Shown one piece after another: positions 1-11,202 of a stretch of 64,000 bases of DNA. The first letter of the stretch is position 1. Each line of letters starts with the position of its first letter. Both the position numbers and the translations under genes were made by a program. A model generated the notes under the pieces. The model did no database searches and was not told the DNA's origin. It saw nothing but the letters and a program-made list of their open reading frames with translations. The stretch is from contig JAGYVD010000006.1 in NCBI GenBank assembly GCA_021209875.1, positions 1,860,001-1,924,000 of the forward strand. The letters run 5' to 3'. This stretch comes from Rosellinia necatrix (taxonomy: Eukaryota > Ascomycota > Sordariomycetes > Xylariales > Xylariaceae).

Positions 1-440
1 CCGAGCTATCATGACAGATTTGTACCAGGTTGAATGAAACACAACTTGGAAAGGGAGGAGGTGGGTGTACCTCAGCTAGGGAATGTTAAATTTAAGTGAT
101 ACTTCTGGCAATTCGCTGGTGTTACCGCAAGATTCAACAAATGGGGCGAATAAGAGCAGTCTGACGCGTTGGTTATACTCGACAGGGCACTATGTTTATC
201 ATACACATAGCGAACCGCCACTGGGGGGCAGGGCCCTTGGTGGTAGAGTGCCTATACTAAGTAACGAAGCCGTTAATAACATACAACGGGCGCTATTGCC
301 GTAGCTATTTTATTTACCACGGAATCGACGATATGCTCTCGTGTATCACAGCCCGGGGTGCACGAAGAAGACAAAGGAATCATCGACAAGGCGTCGGACA
401 TGAGAGACAAGGGTGGATCTCGAGCCCTCCCGCCATCGTT
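1..440. other. Left-edge spacer, no gene seen
   Basis: Short open frames occur (for example 83-304 on the plus strand), but none has a recognisable domain or a convincing splice structure. It includes the 3' flank of the isochorismatase-fold gene, which runs leftward and stops at 441. Confidence 0.5.
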
Positions 441-1067
441 TCAAGCCGTCATGTAGCCAACGGCCTCCTCAACCGAGGATACGAAAGCTAAAGTAGGAAT
501 CACGGTATCGATGAGACTGCGGTGCACCGACTCATTCGGGTCCCAGCACGCGGTCTCCACGACGGTGACTACGAAGCCAATATCGGTGGCATGCGACATG
601 GTCCCCATGATTGCGCCGCTGGTAGCAATGCCCCCGAGAATCAAATGATTTACGCCAAGCGTGTCCCGCAGGTGTGATATGATGCCCTCTCCCGCTAGGG
701 CGGAGCGAATGCCCGGCGCTCTCGTGAAAACGGTCTCGCGGTCGGTTCTGCTCTTATCGGCGGGGGAGAAGCCGGCAAACTCGGCGCCCAGGTGCGGGTT
801 GGCGGAGAAAATGGGCTTGAACTGGGCATCCCATGTCGCGGCGACCTTGTTAGTGGCCGGAGGTGGTACCGCTGTATCCATGGTACAGTGGAGGATGGCG
901 ACGTTGTTTTTGCGCGCCGCTGCCTGGAGTGCGGAGACAGATTCAATCAGCGTCTCTTTGCCCGGGCTTGGCATCATTTCGACTAGCATGTTCTGGTAAT
1001 CAAGAAGCAAGAGAGCGGTCTTGGAGGGCGGGTAAGCTGCCGGCTGGTGGAGGTCGTTGCTAGCCAT
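441..1067 (-). CDS. Isochorismatase-fold hydrolase-like protein, catalytically degenerate
   Basis: A single-exon 208-residue protein, the usual length for the isochorismatase/cysteine hydrolase superfamily. The first strand and nucleophile-side Asp are present (LLLLDYQN, D23), and the cis-peptide/nucleophile loop region is GGIATSGAIMGT (residues 145-156). Aligned by eye with nicotinamidase-type loops (GLATDYCV), the catalytic Cys position is Ala152. The usual middle Lys is also missing: the corresponding stretch reads VFTRAPGIRSAL. Related fungal and bacterial GIATSG proteins also lack the Cys, so this is a known kind of divergence rather than a recent mutation. There is no signal peptide, so it is probably cytosolic. 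Its substrate cannot be predicted. It lies downstream of a Zn2Cys6 regulator on the same strand, which may or may not control it. Family assignment is firm; activity is uncertain. Confidence 0.85.
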   Translation of the reverse strand: MASNDLHQPAAYPPSKTALLLLDYQNMLVEMMPSPGKETLIESVSALQAAARKNNVAILHCTMDTAVPPPATNKVAATWDAQFKPIFSANPHLGAEFAGFSPADKSRTDRETVFTRAPGIRSALAGEGIISHLRDTLGVNHLILGGIATSGAIMGTMSHATDIGFVVTVVETACWDPNESVHRSLIDTVIPTLAFVSSVEEAVGYMTA

Positions 1068-1906
1068 TGTGAAGTTATTATAATGTTTCGCGCCAAATGT
1101 TCGCTAGATGAGAACCAAGGGAAGGTGTGCTCGAACTGTCTTGTGAGGGCCGATGTTTAGTAGATTGTCAAAAGGGGAGAAGAGGAGTACTGCCAAGGGT
1201 CATGACCGACGGGGCGTATTATATATAGTATACAAACAACACACTTACCAAGAGGAATGCCGCGTCGTTATCACATGTGTCGCCCCGCTATAATATTACT
1301 CTTGGTTGGTTTCGATGCTACCTTACTTCCACGCCGCGATCAATATGCTCACATCGCATAGACGCCTATCCTAGTGAGCCAATTATATCAAAAAACCCGC
1401 CCGAGATGCTGACCAAGCGGGGCAGAGGAAGAGGTGCCATCACGTAGAATAACGTTGATCTTTCGATAGGACCATGGACGGCGCGACCTCCCCTATCTTG
1501 GGGTTTAAACGCATCCGCGTCTGCCTGGTCTGGCAACCGGCGGACTCCCCCTAAATATGAAAACTTTTTTTCATCTAATGAAGAGGTGTAAGGGATCGTA
1601 TCACCCTCCAACGCAACTATCGCCCGCAAGCCCCACGGTGATCTCTCGGGCTTTTCTGCGCCGGTCATCACCATAACAACACAGCCTCACTACTTTTCGG
1701 AGCAAGTGGGAATTCATTATTCGGACATATGCGCAACTTCGTCCGGTCGCCGTGGTTAGCATCGTGCCGCCCGGGACTTCCTTGTCAGCCATCCCCGCTT
1801 GGTAATGTAGTAGGCTTGTAACTTTATAGATCTCCTCAATATGTCGGATGACTTTACCTAAAGCAATCACCGAAGCCGATAATAGGATAGCGCAATTTGA
1901 TGGGTA
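1068..1906. other. Spacer between the isochorismatase-fold gene and the Zn2Cys6 gene
   Basis: It holds the promoter of the gene that starts at 1067 and the 3' flank of the regulator. A TA-rich stretch near 1218-1235 (tatatatagtata) could be a TATA-like element on either strand. Two minus-strand open frames (1366-1674, 1601-1870) overlap in different frames and match nothing I recognise. Confidence 0.4.
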
Positions 1907-3664
1907 CTAAAGACCGGGAGTGCTAGATGTGATCTTCCTGTTGTTGGGCAGGGCAGCCAGCGTCCAAGAGGGCTGAGGGAGAAACTCAGATCGAATATAA
2001 ATACTGCCTTCAGCGGTTCGCATGAAAAAGCCCCCTAGTCGGCCGGTCCTTGCGACTCCCTCAACTATTTCCGAAACAGGTTGAGGTTCAGATGTAAAAT
2101 CCCGTACCCTCATCTCGTCTTGGGGGAAGCCAGGACAAGAAGGCTCACCATACAGCTCGCCTTCATCAGTTAAGGTGGCACCGTGTTCAATCTCAACGAT
2201 ACGCTTCGCGGAGGCGAACATAGTAACGATCTCCCACAGGTTTTCCCGAGCCGCACCCAGGCGTTTCATTAATGACAAGGCGCACAATCTCGTCTCGAGG
2301 CAACGGCATTTAGTGGTGAGAAAGTAAAGTAGCGGTATGTATCCCATTTCAAAGGTGAATTTGATTGGTTTCGCACAGTGATCGGAGCATGCTATTGCGG
2401 CAGCTGAGTCGACCATCGAACGGAAAAGGTGAAGGTGCTCGTCGTATGCAGTTTCGTAGAACGCAAACGGCGTCTCTACCCACACACGACATATTAGATA
2501 TCGGATTGACATATTGTATCGATGAATGGCAGTTGGAGTGAGCTCAGGTGATTCGGTTACTAGTTGCACAAAACTAGAGTGCCACTCATCTAGCAGGGTA
2601 CGAGTGCGATCTTGCTCAGAAATTAGATCAGGAGGCACTGGTTTATTTCTTAGAGGACCGAGGCGGTATACGTCACCACGCCGGATCAGCCGAACGGTAC
2701 GACTTAGAATCCCATCAAAGTAGAACTGTGCGTCGCCCAGAGTAGAGAAGGGTGGAATAGTATCCTCCAATGACAGTAGATTTGGCATTGGTCGATCCAT
2801 AGCAGAGAAAAAGTATGGTAGCAGGCTGAGGCGCCGAAATAGGGGTGTCAGATACGTTTTAACCCATGGAAATGTTTCCTCAACCCTTTTTAAGATGGAG
2901 AGACCGTGCTGTCCGTGTTGCATCGCGGCCGCTCGGTCGTCACGGAGAAACTCGATACAAACGAAGAGTATGCAGACCAGTAAGACAAGAGACTCATTCT
3001 TCATCCCCCTCAGATGCCGAATCGCTGAGTTGTAATGTGAGAGGGCGAGATTGTTGTCGGTTGGCACTGGAGTCATGTCCTTGTGGCGATAGAGCTGCTC
3101 GTAAAGCGAACCGACCGCTACAACGGAATGCCGAACGGCAGGCTCCATGTGGCTGAATTGGAGAATGAGATGGGTCCAGAAGTAAGGGTCTAACGGACCG
3201 GACAGGACCGGAGCGGCAACCTCGCAGAAGAAGGCCAGGCATCGCCGCTCTGCACCGTCGTCCACATTTGGGAACAGGTACCGTGGTCGATGCCACGCTA
3301 AGGCCAATGGCTTTGCTGACGGTGATACGTAGCCGTCACATTTGCGCCCCGTACTTGTGCACTGCCAGTAGTATTAATAGATGATGCGATTCTGTTAGAG
3401 GGCGTCGCCGATATTCGCGAATTGTCACCGGATCTGGCTGTCTCGCTATGGGTAATAGGACATTTCTACATGAAATAGAGTACTTACGCGTCTGCAAGAT
3501 GGCTTGCCTTCGTCACATTTTATCTTTCGGACTCTATGTACCGCCGCCGGCCCGCTTCATTAGCCATGAACAAGCGTGTGGCACGAAGCTCGAGAAGAGG
3601 CGGGAGAACCCAACTTGCAGGTCAGACAGCCGGTTCGGACTTTGGCGTTACCTTTGCGAGGCAT
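1907..3664 (-). CDS. Zn2Cys6 fungal transcription factor, three exons
   Basis: Predicted exons on the minus strand are 3664-3615, 3533-3488 and 3361-1907, giving 516 residues. Splicing restores a complete zinc cluster of pattern CX2CX6CX6CX2CX6C at residues 13, 16, 23, 30, 33 and 40. Exon 1 gives GCLTCK, exon 2 gives VRKIKCDEGKPSCRR, and exon 3 opens with CTSTGRKCDGY. Donors are GTTGGG (weak) and GTAAGT, and acceptors are ATAG and GGCAG; reading phase is kept at both joints. The rest is a helical fungal-specific regulatory region starting with LALAWHRPRYLFPN, typical of regulators with an N-terminal binuclear cluster and no obvious coiled coil. It should bind DNA in the nucleus as a pathway-specific regulator. 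The target is unknown; the downstream isochorismatase-fold gene on the same strand is a candidate. The start at 3664 is chosen because it sits just before the basic MPRKGNAKVR leader. Confidence 0.88.
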
Positions 3665-4979
3665 CGGGGCTGTCGGGTTCCAAAGTGTAGAGGAAGTAGG
3701 CAGGTAGGGATGATCGCTGCAAGCAATACGGGTTATATGAACCAATGGCGGAAAAAGAAAGATGCGTCAAGCCAATGCTGAGCTGGACCAGCAGAAGAAT
3801 GTACCGAGGCGTGCTCTCTTCCTAACACATAAACAATTCGATAGTCTTCTACACAATTAAAAAACTACTTAGAATTTCGGTCTGCTTGGTGCTGGTGAAA
3901 AGCGAAGCTTGAGCTTTCTAGTTCCCCTAATCACGCCCGATATAGAGTGTGCTGAGCAGAGCCTCGAGTAAGACCATGCTGATTCAAGGGCAGTGCAAAG
4001 TGTCCAAGGCAGACAATTCAGGCGAAGGCTTTCGATTGGGTTAGTAGACTTCACGCCGTGGGGCAAAGTCCGAGCAGGCCAATAAGGGCCATTCATCCCG
4101 GCCCCACCGTCAGGCACCTCCAATCAAGATACGCGATTTCATCTAACTAAGTTCAGAGATTAAGTAGTGATTGTTTGGGGATGCCCTACCTATCCCCGTT
4201 CGCGGTTATGTTCTGCTTGCTCTTCTACTAATAGCTCTCTGCCACGGGAGGTGGAATACGGTCCTAAGAGACTCTCCTTTTGGTTTTTGGTTTTATTTGT
4301 TTTTATAACAGAAATTGGTCATATTTGCTCCCTACCATATAGTGCGACCCCAACGTGGTGCAGCACTCCCAAATGACTACCTTCCGATCGTGGATGGCTA
4401 CGCTAAACTGAGCAACAACAGTGGCGATGATCAAGTACATCTTGACGAAGCTTAAGATATTGAAGGGAATCGGCTGAATATGCTACTATGCCCACCACCT
4501 AATGCAATAAATAAGGCACGCCAAACGACGAATGCAAGCTTTGACACTGCTAATTCATATCGTCTCGGTATTTGCCCTGGCTTCTCCAGTAGGTACTTGG
4601 TCATCTTATTTACCAGATCTACATGGCCACTACCTAGCCGCTAGTACAAAACCCCATAGTCAGGCGAAGAATACAGCAATGGAGATAAATTATAATTAAC
4701 ACACGCACTTGAAACAACACCAAAAAGCCCGTTGTGGATAAAGGAGATAATCACTGCTTTTTAGGAACGTTGCAGTGTTCTAGACTAAAACATACAGATC
4801 CCCAATACAGCAAAGGAGCATTCGCCTTTCTTGGCCCACGTCAACAGCCATGGCCGACCATTCATATCCACCTACCTATTACTCATTATGGCGACCTTCA
4901 CCTGCAGCTTCCATTACGATCTCAACAGGCATGTAATCCGTCGTCATGAACGCAGAGCCTATGTCAGACAAACGTCACA
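3665..4979. other. AT-rich spacer, no gene seen
   Basis: Only short, unrelated open frames occur and none has a recognisable domain or signal peptide. It is intergenic between the regulator start and the 3' end of a small secreted protein gene. Confidence 0.5.
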
Positions 4980-5563
4980 TTAGTCGATAACTTTCCTAAC
5001 TTGAATTGATCGCGAAAGAGGAGCGGCAAGGGACCTACCATCTGTCCACTTCACAGTCCAGCTGGTCTTCGTCGGGAAGGCAACCCAAGTGCCCTTACCA
5101 TCATTGGTCAACTTGCTATCCGTGACCCGGAAGGTATCCCATTCCATGGCCCGGCCGTCGTCGGGCTTTGTTCCTGCCGGGTTCACCACGTCCGTCAGAG
5201 CCATGAGACCGTTTGAGCCAACAAGGGCGAGGGCATGATCCACGATGCCAATGGGATATGTGTGAAGCTGGCTGCAGCCCTTCTTTTCGCTGCTGGTCTG
5301 GTATACTCTGACAGGAGAGATATCGTCGCTGTCGTATATTCCCAGGATAGAGGCATTCGATGATAGGTACCGGCCGTTGATGCTTTGCTCGTTGCTATGC
5401 ACTAAAGTCAGGCATGTCCACCCAGCACCTTAGGGTTGGGGAATATGTGCAGGATGACCTACGAGGCGATCTTGAGCCTAAAAAGGTCCAAGCCAGGAGC
5501 GGGAGCAGCGTAGACGTTGCTGGCGATAAAGCCAAGAGAGAAGATGGCGGCAGCCCACTTCAT
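4980..5563 (-). CDS. Small secreted protein of unknown function, two exons
   Basis: Exon 1 is 5563-5463 and exon 2 is 5394-4980, joined across a 68-bp intron (GTAGGT donor, CATAG acceptor) to give 171 residues. Exon 1 encodes a clear signal peptide: a short basic start (MKW), a hydrophobic core (AAAIFSLGFIASNV) and a likely cleavage after VYA before APAPG. The mature part is mostly polar and beta-prone, with a single Cys (KKGCSQ), so it is not a typical cysteine-rich effector. Repeated Trp/Thr segments (TWVAFPTKTSWTVKW) suggest a beta-sheet fold. I do not recognise a family. Secretion is well supported; a role outside the cell, in nutrition or host contact, is only inference. Confidence 0.72.
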
Positions 5564-8292
5564 GTTGACGCACTAGATAGGTATTGGGCGAGGCAAGGGG
5601 ATAGAATTGTTCTGTGCTGTCTTGGACGAGATCAGGACGGGATCTAAACGATGGCGGAAGATGTTAGTTACATCTCGAATGAGGGACTGGACGAGACACG
5701 CGAGGGCTATTTATGGCTGGCGGGAGGCGGGAGGCGGGAGGCGACTGTGATGTAGACAAAGTTAGGAGATTACCCTTCCTCGCCAGGCACTTACCACGCA
5801 CCGAGGTCAACACCCGTCTAACTGAAGGGACGCGGTTGATCAGTTCATCACCCTACACCACAGAGGGGCAGCGGCGAAAATCCGTTATTTCCTTCTTGGC
5901 TGTTCTTGAGAATGGCAGGTTGGGTTGCAGATTGTCTAAACCCGGAAAGCACCTATCCTGCCGGGGAAGGCAATGACAGCATGAATCACCGTGTTAGCAA
6001 GGGATCTAGAAACGGAACGAAACAAAACACGGACGGTTGTCATTAAATGGATGCCGGGACTAGGGGGCGGGCGGCATCGCACCCAGACCAAACAATACAA
6101 GGAATGTGTGAGATGCAGGCGCGCGCGCGAGTAGCACCAGGCGTTTTGCTTTTCCTAAGACCAGTCGGTGCTACTTATAAGTATCATATGCCCTTACCCG
6201 CTACCCCTCTGCCAAAACACGGGATTTTTATTTATATTTTATTCCACAAGACCACAACGACCAAGTCGGTGAGATGATTGGAATTACGGCTGAGACCAGC
6301 GTTGCTAACAGCCGTTCTCGAGCACCACCCGAATGATGTAAGAAAAAACCGATGTATGCTCTCCCCCATGGAATTCTGTCCACGATACCCTACCACATTC
6401 ATTACTATCGCCTGGGGTAGCGTCAGCAAGAAGCCACTTGGCTTGTTTCGCCTGGGTGCAAAAGCATTCCTGAATCCATATTATGGCTGAATTCATCTGT
6501 AACGCATCTGAAAAAGAAAAGTGAGGAGATAGAAGGTAAATGGCCTCGGATTTTGCATCTGCAGTCAATCAATATTCAGGAGGGTAGGCAATATACAAAT
6601 GCTAATTTTAGCGGTCCCAGGCCTTCGGCTCATCTAAGAGGAGAGCCCAGGCACCACTAGAACCCCTAAACGAGGATCGGTCTTAGCGGGATCAGCCCCT
6701 ACAATTCCTCTATAAGGAGCTGGTTGGACAGGCTAAAATCAAGACTCCCCCGCCAAGATTACGCTTCATCATCCCATCTCACTTCACCACTGCTCTTCGA
6801 CGGAACGACCACAAACGAACAACGCCACATGGAACGACTTCAGCACCTAGTTATCTCATAGTTACGTCGCTTACAACACGAACTCCCTATCCGATGATAG
6901 CCGCCAGTTACACATGGACTATCATCATGGATAAGTGAGTCCTTATGCAGGCCACATATGCCAAGAGCATTAACAGAATAACCCGGCGAGTTAAGCCGGC
7001 GGTCTCAATGAGCAAGCGCCCATTCGTCGACGGCTCTGAACACTCGCCTACGTATCCTCGACGACCAGATTTCCGGACGAAGCACGGGATGTGGCGAACG
7101 GTTAGCAGCTTCCGGTCTCCGGGGGCTACATCTATTTTTATCCATTCTACACCATCGCACAAGACAACTGGGGCTGTTTCGTCCGAGGACAACCAACTGA
7201 GATGATCGAATTTCTTCTCGGCGTGGTACTGAGAGTATATACGGGAATAAGTAACTTGTCAGCTTCGGCGCCGCAAGAAGAGATGCCACCCCTCGCAAGA
7301 ATCCTAGGCCGACTGGCAACCGTGACATCATGTCGCCTCCTCGGCGCGGCCTATGTCTAGCTACCTAGCCAGTTTCTTAGACGGATTCCTAATGTTTAAT
7401 CAAACGCGGGGGCTTGAGCCTTTTCCGCAGTAACGCAGGGCCGGAGCTTCAGGCTAAACAATAGCTGACAACCTACTCTCTACACTGTTCACCAAGTGCT
7501 ACTGCGACCAAAAGCGCGCTTGGTGCCTGTTGGTTCAGTATCACACCGACACCTCAATAGGAAAAGGAAGCTGCTGGCATGGCTCAGCATCCATCACACA
7601 CTGTAATACTGGACTGACTCTGAATGATAGGATGTGTGAGTATCACGAATATTAGGGCGTGACCACCGAGGGTAAGATTAGGTTAACTCATCCCCCGAAA
7701 GCTGCATATCCATCTCACAGATTAAGCCTTCCCGTGGGCCGTCAGAGAGATTAACTTCCCTCTAGCATCAAGAAGAGGCTCTTCCACCCTCTGGCAGCAA
7801 CAGTCGGCAGCAGAATTATGGGCGACGCGATTGCAAGCCCGGAGAAAGGCCGACAGGATGCACGAGATGTCCTCAAGCGAGCTATCAAGCACTGAAAAAC
7901 CGGTTAGGAAGCGAGGAGAATATTTCAAGATACCATGCTTTCTGCTACTTGCGATATCCCTTCCTACAGTTGGGCGAGCCCTTGACACCTCACTAAAAGC
8001 TCGATATGAGAGCAGGTCCGTAGACAGAGCCCAAAGCACAGCAACATCTTCAATATTCAATCTCGATTACATATGCTAATATTACTCATTCGTCTCTATC
8101 GACCAATCTAATGGGATATTTTATCATATAAAATCACAAATTTTTTCTCACACGTCAGACCTCCAATCAAGACAACAGTTTTAGCACCTACATGAACCTA
8201 GATGGAGTATATATATAAAATTATTCCATATCATCCTATCAAGAACGTATATTTAGCTCAAGGAGGCTACTAAGCCAGAAACATCTACCATC
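5564..8292. other. Long spacer, no supported gene
   Basis: It contains the promoter of the small secreted protein (5564-5720, with a gaggcgggag repeat near 5720-5740). Short open frames overlap on both strands around 6905-7331, and one lies at 7722-8060 on the minus strand; I cannot link any of them to a family. The last 200 bases before the membrane protein gene are very AT-rich. Confidence 0.4.
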
Positions 8293-8958
8293 ATGAATAA
8301 TAGCCCAGGCCAGATCATGTATGCCGGATGCTGGATTGCGCTCACACTCTATATTCTCACTACTCTCGCCTTCTTCGCTCGGCGAAGCTGCGTTGGCTGT
8401 GCGATCTCGCTTCTGTTTGCGTGTATCCTCTGGCTTGACTTATTACTTTTCCACGTCTGTTTTATTTTACCCATATTTATTACCCACATACAAGAAATCG
8501 ACCTCCACGCCGATAGCGCTGCTGGCTTCCTTCGGGCCGTGTTCACGAGTGAAGCTGCGCAGGATGCTTTCCTGATAGCGCTTGGATCATGTAAGTAGAG
8601 CCTAAAATCCAATCTAACGCTTCCTTGATGTACCATGCAGAGAAAGTTCGTTCCCCAATCAATCTAATCTCCGGTCACATATCACCTGCGAGCATGGGCC
8701 TTCTGTGCTAATACTAATCGTATATGTGTAGTTGGAAGCTCGCTAGCCGTATACAATGCCGCGAGCATGCTAGAAACCGAAAGTTATGCGTTTATAAACC
8801 CACACGAACATGGGAGAGTCATGAGATATGCCCTTGAAGCAGTACACCAATTTTCCAATTACGTGGCATTCGGGGAAGATGGCGCGATCGCCCTACCTGT
8901 CGCTAATGGGGTGGGTGCTTATTCCAAGGAAAAGGGTGCCTTGTTCGCCGGTCTATAA
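8293..8958 (+). CDS. Small membrane protein of unknown function, two exons
   Basis: Exons 8293-8590 and 8732-8958 give 174 residues. The donor is GTAAGT after 8590, and the acceptor GTGTAG ends at 8731 behind an ACTAAT branch-point candidate at 8712-8717. A nearer acceptor at about 8640 would create an immediate stop, so the longer 141-bp intron is preferred. Residues 9-28 and 32-58 are strongly hydrophobic and probably form two or three membrane spans (GCWIALTLYILTTLAFF; ISLLFACILWLDLLLF). The C-terminal half is soluble and ends AYSKEKGALFAGL. No family recognised. It lies in an AT-rich region with no functional partner nearby. The hydrophobic exon and good splice sites support a gene; expression is unproven. 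Confidence 0.5.
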
Positions 8959-9549
8959 CGCGTCTGCGCCTATCGAAGTATATATCGCATCCAGTATCAG
9001 CCCCAGCGGCATTCAAAATCAGCTCCTGAAGCCCACTCGGCAGAGGGAATGCCAGTTTTAACAGATGAATCAATTATTTTGGGAAGCTGGTCGCTAGAAG
9101 GTCCCTAAGAGAAGCTACGAGCTGCCGGGCAAAGCCGTCATGTCACGTATATATTGATATATTTTGTCAGAAGCCGCATACGCATATATAGCGATTGCAA
9201 GCGAACACCCGATCCAAACATAACAGTCGAGAAACCATTAGGGTTGGATTATTGAGTTCATCACATCCTCGGCGACTAGTTTACGGAAACAACCGAGCTA
9301 CATAAATCGAAAAATTGCACATAAGGGGCCGCAGGGTTGCGTGGCAGGCTCAACCGCCAGTACTGGTGTCAACTTGTTAAAACAATACACGGATATATAT
9401 TTTTCGGATGGCTATCGTATAATATATCTTCTTAGCGTTAGGACAACACCTACCCCTACCCCGCTCCCAGATTGCATTAACACAGTAGGCCGGCCCACGT
9501 AAATTAGTTGCCTATAAAGGGTCGTCGAGACCCAACCCCATGAACAAAG
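8959..9549. other. Spacer between convergent genes
   Basis: AT-rich with several tatata runs (about 9150-9190 and 9390-9425). No gene seen. Composition changes abruptly to very GC-rich at the 3' end of the GH43 gene near 9550. Confidence 0.5.
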
Positions 9550-11202
9550 CTAGACCTCATACCTGTCCGTGGTATGCTGCACGGGCCGGTAGATGAAATA
9601 ATCGAAGTGCGCGGGCAGCGCGGTCCCGTTGAGGTCGGAGCAGGCGACGCCGACGAAGGCGCCCGTGAAGCTGCCGTGGACCTGGTGCCCGCCGCACTCG
9701 TCCGAGACGATGGACGCGTCGAAGACGGGGCCGATCGCCCGCAGCCCGTCGCCGTCGCCCTCGAGCGCGTACCAGAACTGCAGGTCGCGGCCGCGCACGG
9801 TGACGGCCAGGCGGACCTTGCCCTCGGCCGGGATCCTGACGGGCGCGGGGGCCGGCTTCTCGAGCCGGCCGAGCGGCCAGGAGGCCTCGGACGACATGAC
9901 GAGCAGCTCGCGCGCGCCGCCGCCGCCGCCGCCGTCGCCGTCCGCCGTCACCGTCAGGTAGAAGAAGTTGTAGCGGCTGTAGTAGGCCGTGAGGCCGGCG
10001 AACTGGCGCTCGTCGCGCGGCGCGAAGGCGGACAGGGTCGTCTCGGCGTCGTACGAGAAGTGCTCCTGGCGGCGCGCCACGAGCGCCTGCTCGAACCAGG
10101 ACCCGATGGACTCGCGGCCCCGCAGCACGAGCCGGCCGCCCTCGAGGCCGAAGATGCGCTCGGGCTCGGGCGTGCGCAGCCACTGGAAGTCCGGATGCAG
10201 CGCCGCGCCCGCCGTCGCGAAGTCGTACCGCCTCTCGGCCCAGTACGGCGCGTCGTCGCGCGCGCCCGGCAGGTCGACGAAGAGCGAGGGCACGGGCCCG
10301 CCCTTGACGTACAGCCAGCCGTCGTCGGCCCAGACGGCCTCCTGGATCGCCGTCTCGCGGCCGAGCACGCAGCGGCGCTCCTGCGTCGTCGGGCGGCCCG
10401 TCAGGTGCACGAGGTACGTGCGGCCGTCGGGGGTGTCGACGAGGTCGCCGTGGCCCGCGCGCTGCAGCGCCGCGAACGGGTGGTCCCGCGACGACAGGAG
10501 GTACGGGTGCTGCGGGTGCGTCTCGTAGGGGCCCCAGATGTCGCGCGACCGCGCCAGCGTGCACGCGTGCCCGTACCCCGTGCCGCCCTCGGCCGTGAGC
10601 AGGTAGTACCAGCCGCCGCGCCTGTACAGGTGCGGCCCCTCGACGAGGTCGAGGGCGGTGCCGCGGAAGATGTTCCTGCGCGGCCCCACGAGCCTCCCCG
10701 CGGCCGGGTCGAACTCCTGCAGCGCGATGCCGGCGAACGAGCGCGGGCGCGCGCGGTGGTCGATGAGCATGTTGACGAACCACTTGCGGCCGTCGGCGGC
10801 GTCGTGGAACAGGGACGGGTCGAAGCCCGACGAGTTGGCGAGCACGGGGTCCGACCAGGGGCCCGCGATCGCCGGCGCCGAGACGATGTAGTTGTGCGTG
10901 TCCTTGAAGGAGCCGTCCTTGCGCTTGACGTCCGTGTACACGAGCCAGAACCGCGCCCCGTCGTGCGTCAGGCACGGCGCCCACACGCCGCAGCTGTCGG
11001 GCGCCCCGCGCATGTCCAGCTGGCTGCGCCGGCTCAGCGGCCGCGCCGCCAGCGTCCAGTTCGCCAGGTCCCGCGAGTGGTGGATCTGCACCCCCGGGTA
11101 CCACTCGAACGTCGACGTCGCGATGTAGTAGTCCTCGCCGACCCGCACGATCGACGGGTCCGGGTTGAACCCCGGCAGGATTGGGTTCCGGACTAGCGGC
11201 AT
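9550..11202 (-). CDS. GH43 glycoside hydrolase, beta-xylosidase-like (subfamily 11 type)
   Basis: An intronless 550-residue protein with the two-part layout of GH43 xylosidases: a five-bladed beta-propeller at about residues 5-300 and a C-terminal beta-sandwich from about 330. The catalytic triad is visible: base Asp15 in GFNPDPS, pKa-modulating Asp128 in SGFDPS and acid Glu188 in LVEGPHLY. The family removes xylose (sometimes arabinose) from xylo-oligosaccharides. There is no signal peptide, so it probably acts inside the cell on imported oligomers. The start MPLVRNPILPGFNPDPS matches the usual family N-terminus. The coding region is far more GC-rich than both flanks, so long spurious open frames appear in all other frames. 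Old transfer from a GC-rich bacterium and strong GC3 bias are both possible explanations. Family is firm; exact substrate is inferred. Confidence 0.95.
   Translation of the reverse strand: MPLVRNPILPGFNPDPSIVRVGEDYYIATSTFEWYPGVQIHHSRDLANWTLAARPLSRRSQLDMRGAPDSCGVWAPCLTHDGARFWLVYTDVKRKDGSFKDTHNYIVSAPAIAGPWSDPVLANSSGFDPSLFHDAADGRKWFVNMLIDHRARPRSFAGIALQEFDPAAGRLVGPRRNIFRGTALDLVEGPHLYRRGGWYYLLTAEGGTGYGHACTLARSRDIWGPYETHPQHPYLLSSRDHPFAALQRAGHGDLVDTPDGRTYLVHLTGRPTTQERRCVLGRETAIQEAVWADDGWLYVKGGPVPSLFVDLPGARDDAPYWAERRYDFATAGAALHPDFQWLRTPEPERIFGLEGGRLVLRGRESIGSWFEQALVARRQEHFSYDAETTLSAFAPRDERQFAGLTAYYSRYNFFYLTVTADGDGGGGGGARELLVMSSEASWPLGRLEKPAPAPVRIPAEGKVRLAVTVRGRDLQFWYALEGDGDGLRAIGPVFDASIVSDECGGHQVHGSFTGAFVGVACSDLNGTALPAHFDYFIYRPVQHTTDRYEV

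Noticed and set aside
1366..1870. Two overlapping minus-strand open frames between the isochorismatase-fold and regulator genes
   Set aside because: No recognisable family, different frames, no good splice sites joining them.
6908..7331. Overlapping open frames on both strands
   Set aside because: No motif, signal peptide or splice support; they look like chance frames.
7722..8060. Minus-strand 112-residue open frame
   Set aside because: Begins with a non-ATG codon and matches no family I know; considered as an NLR-type N-terminus but there was no supporting motif.
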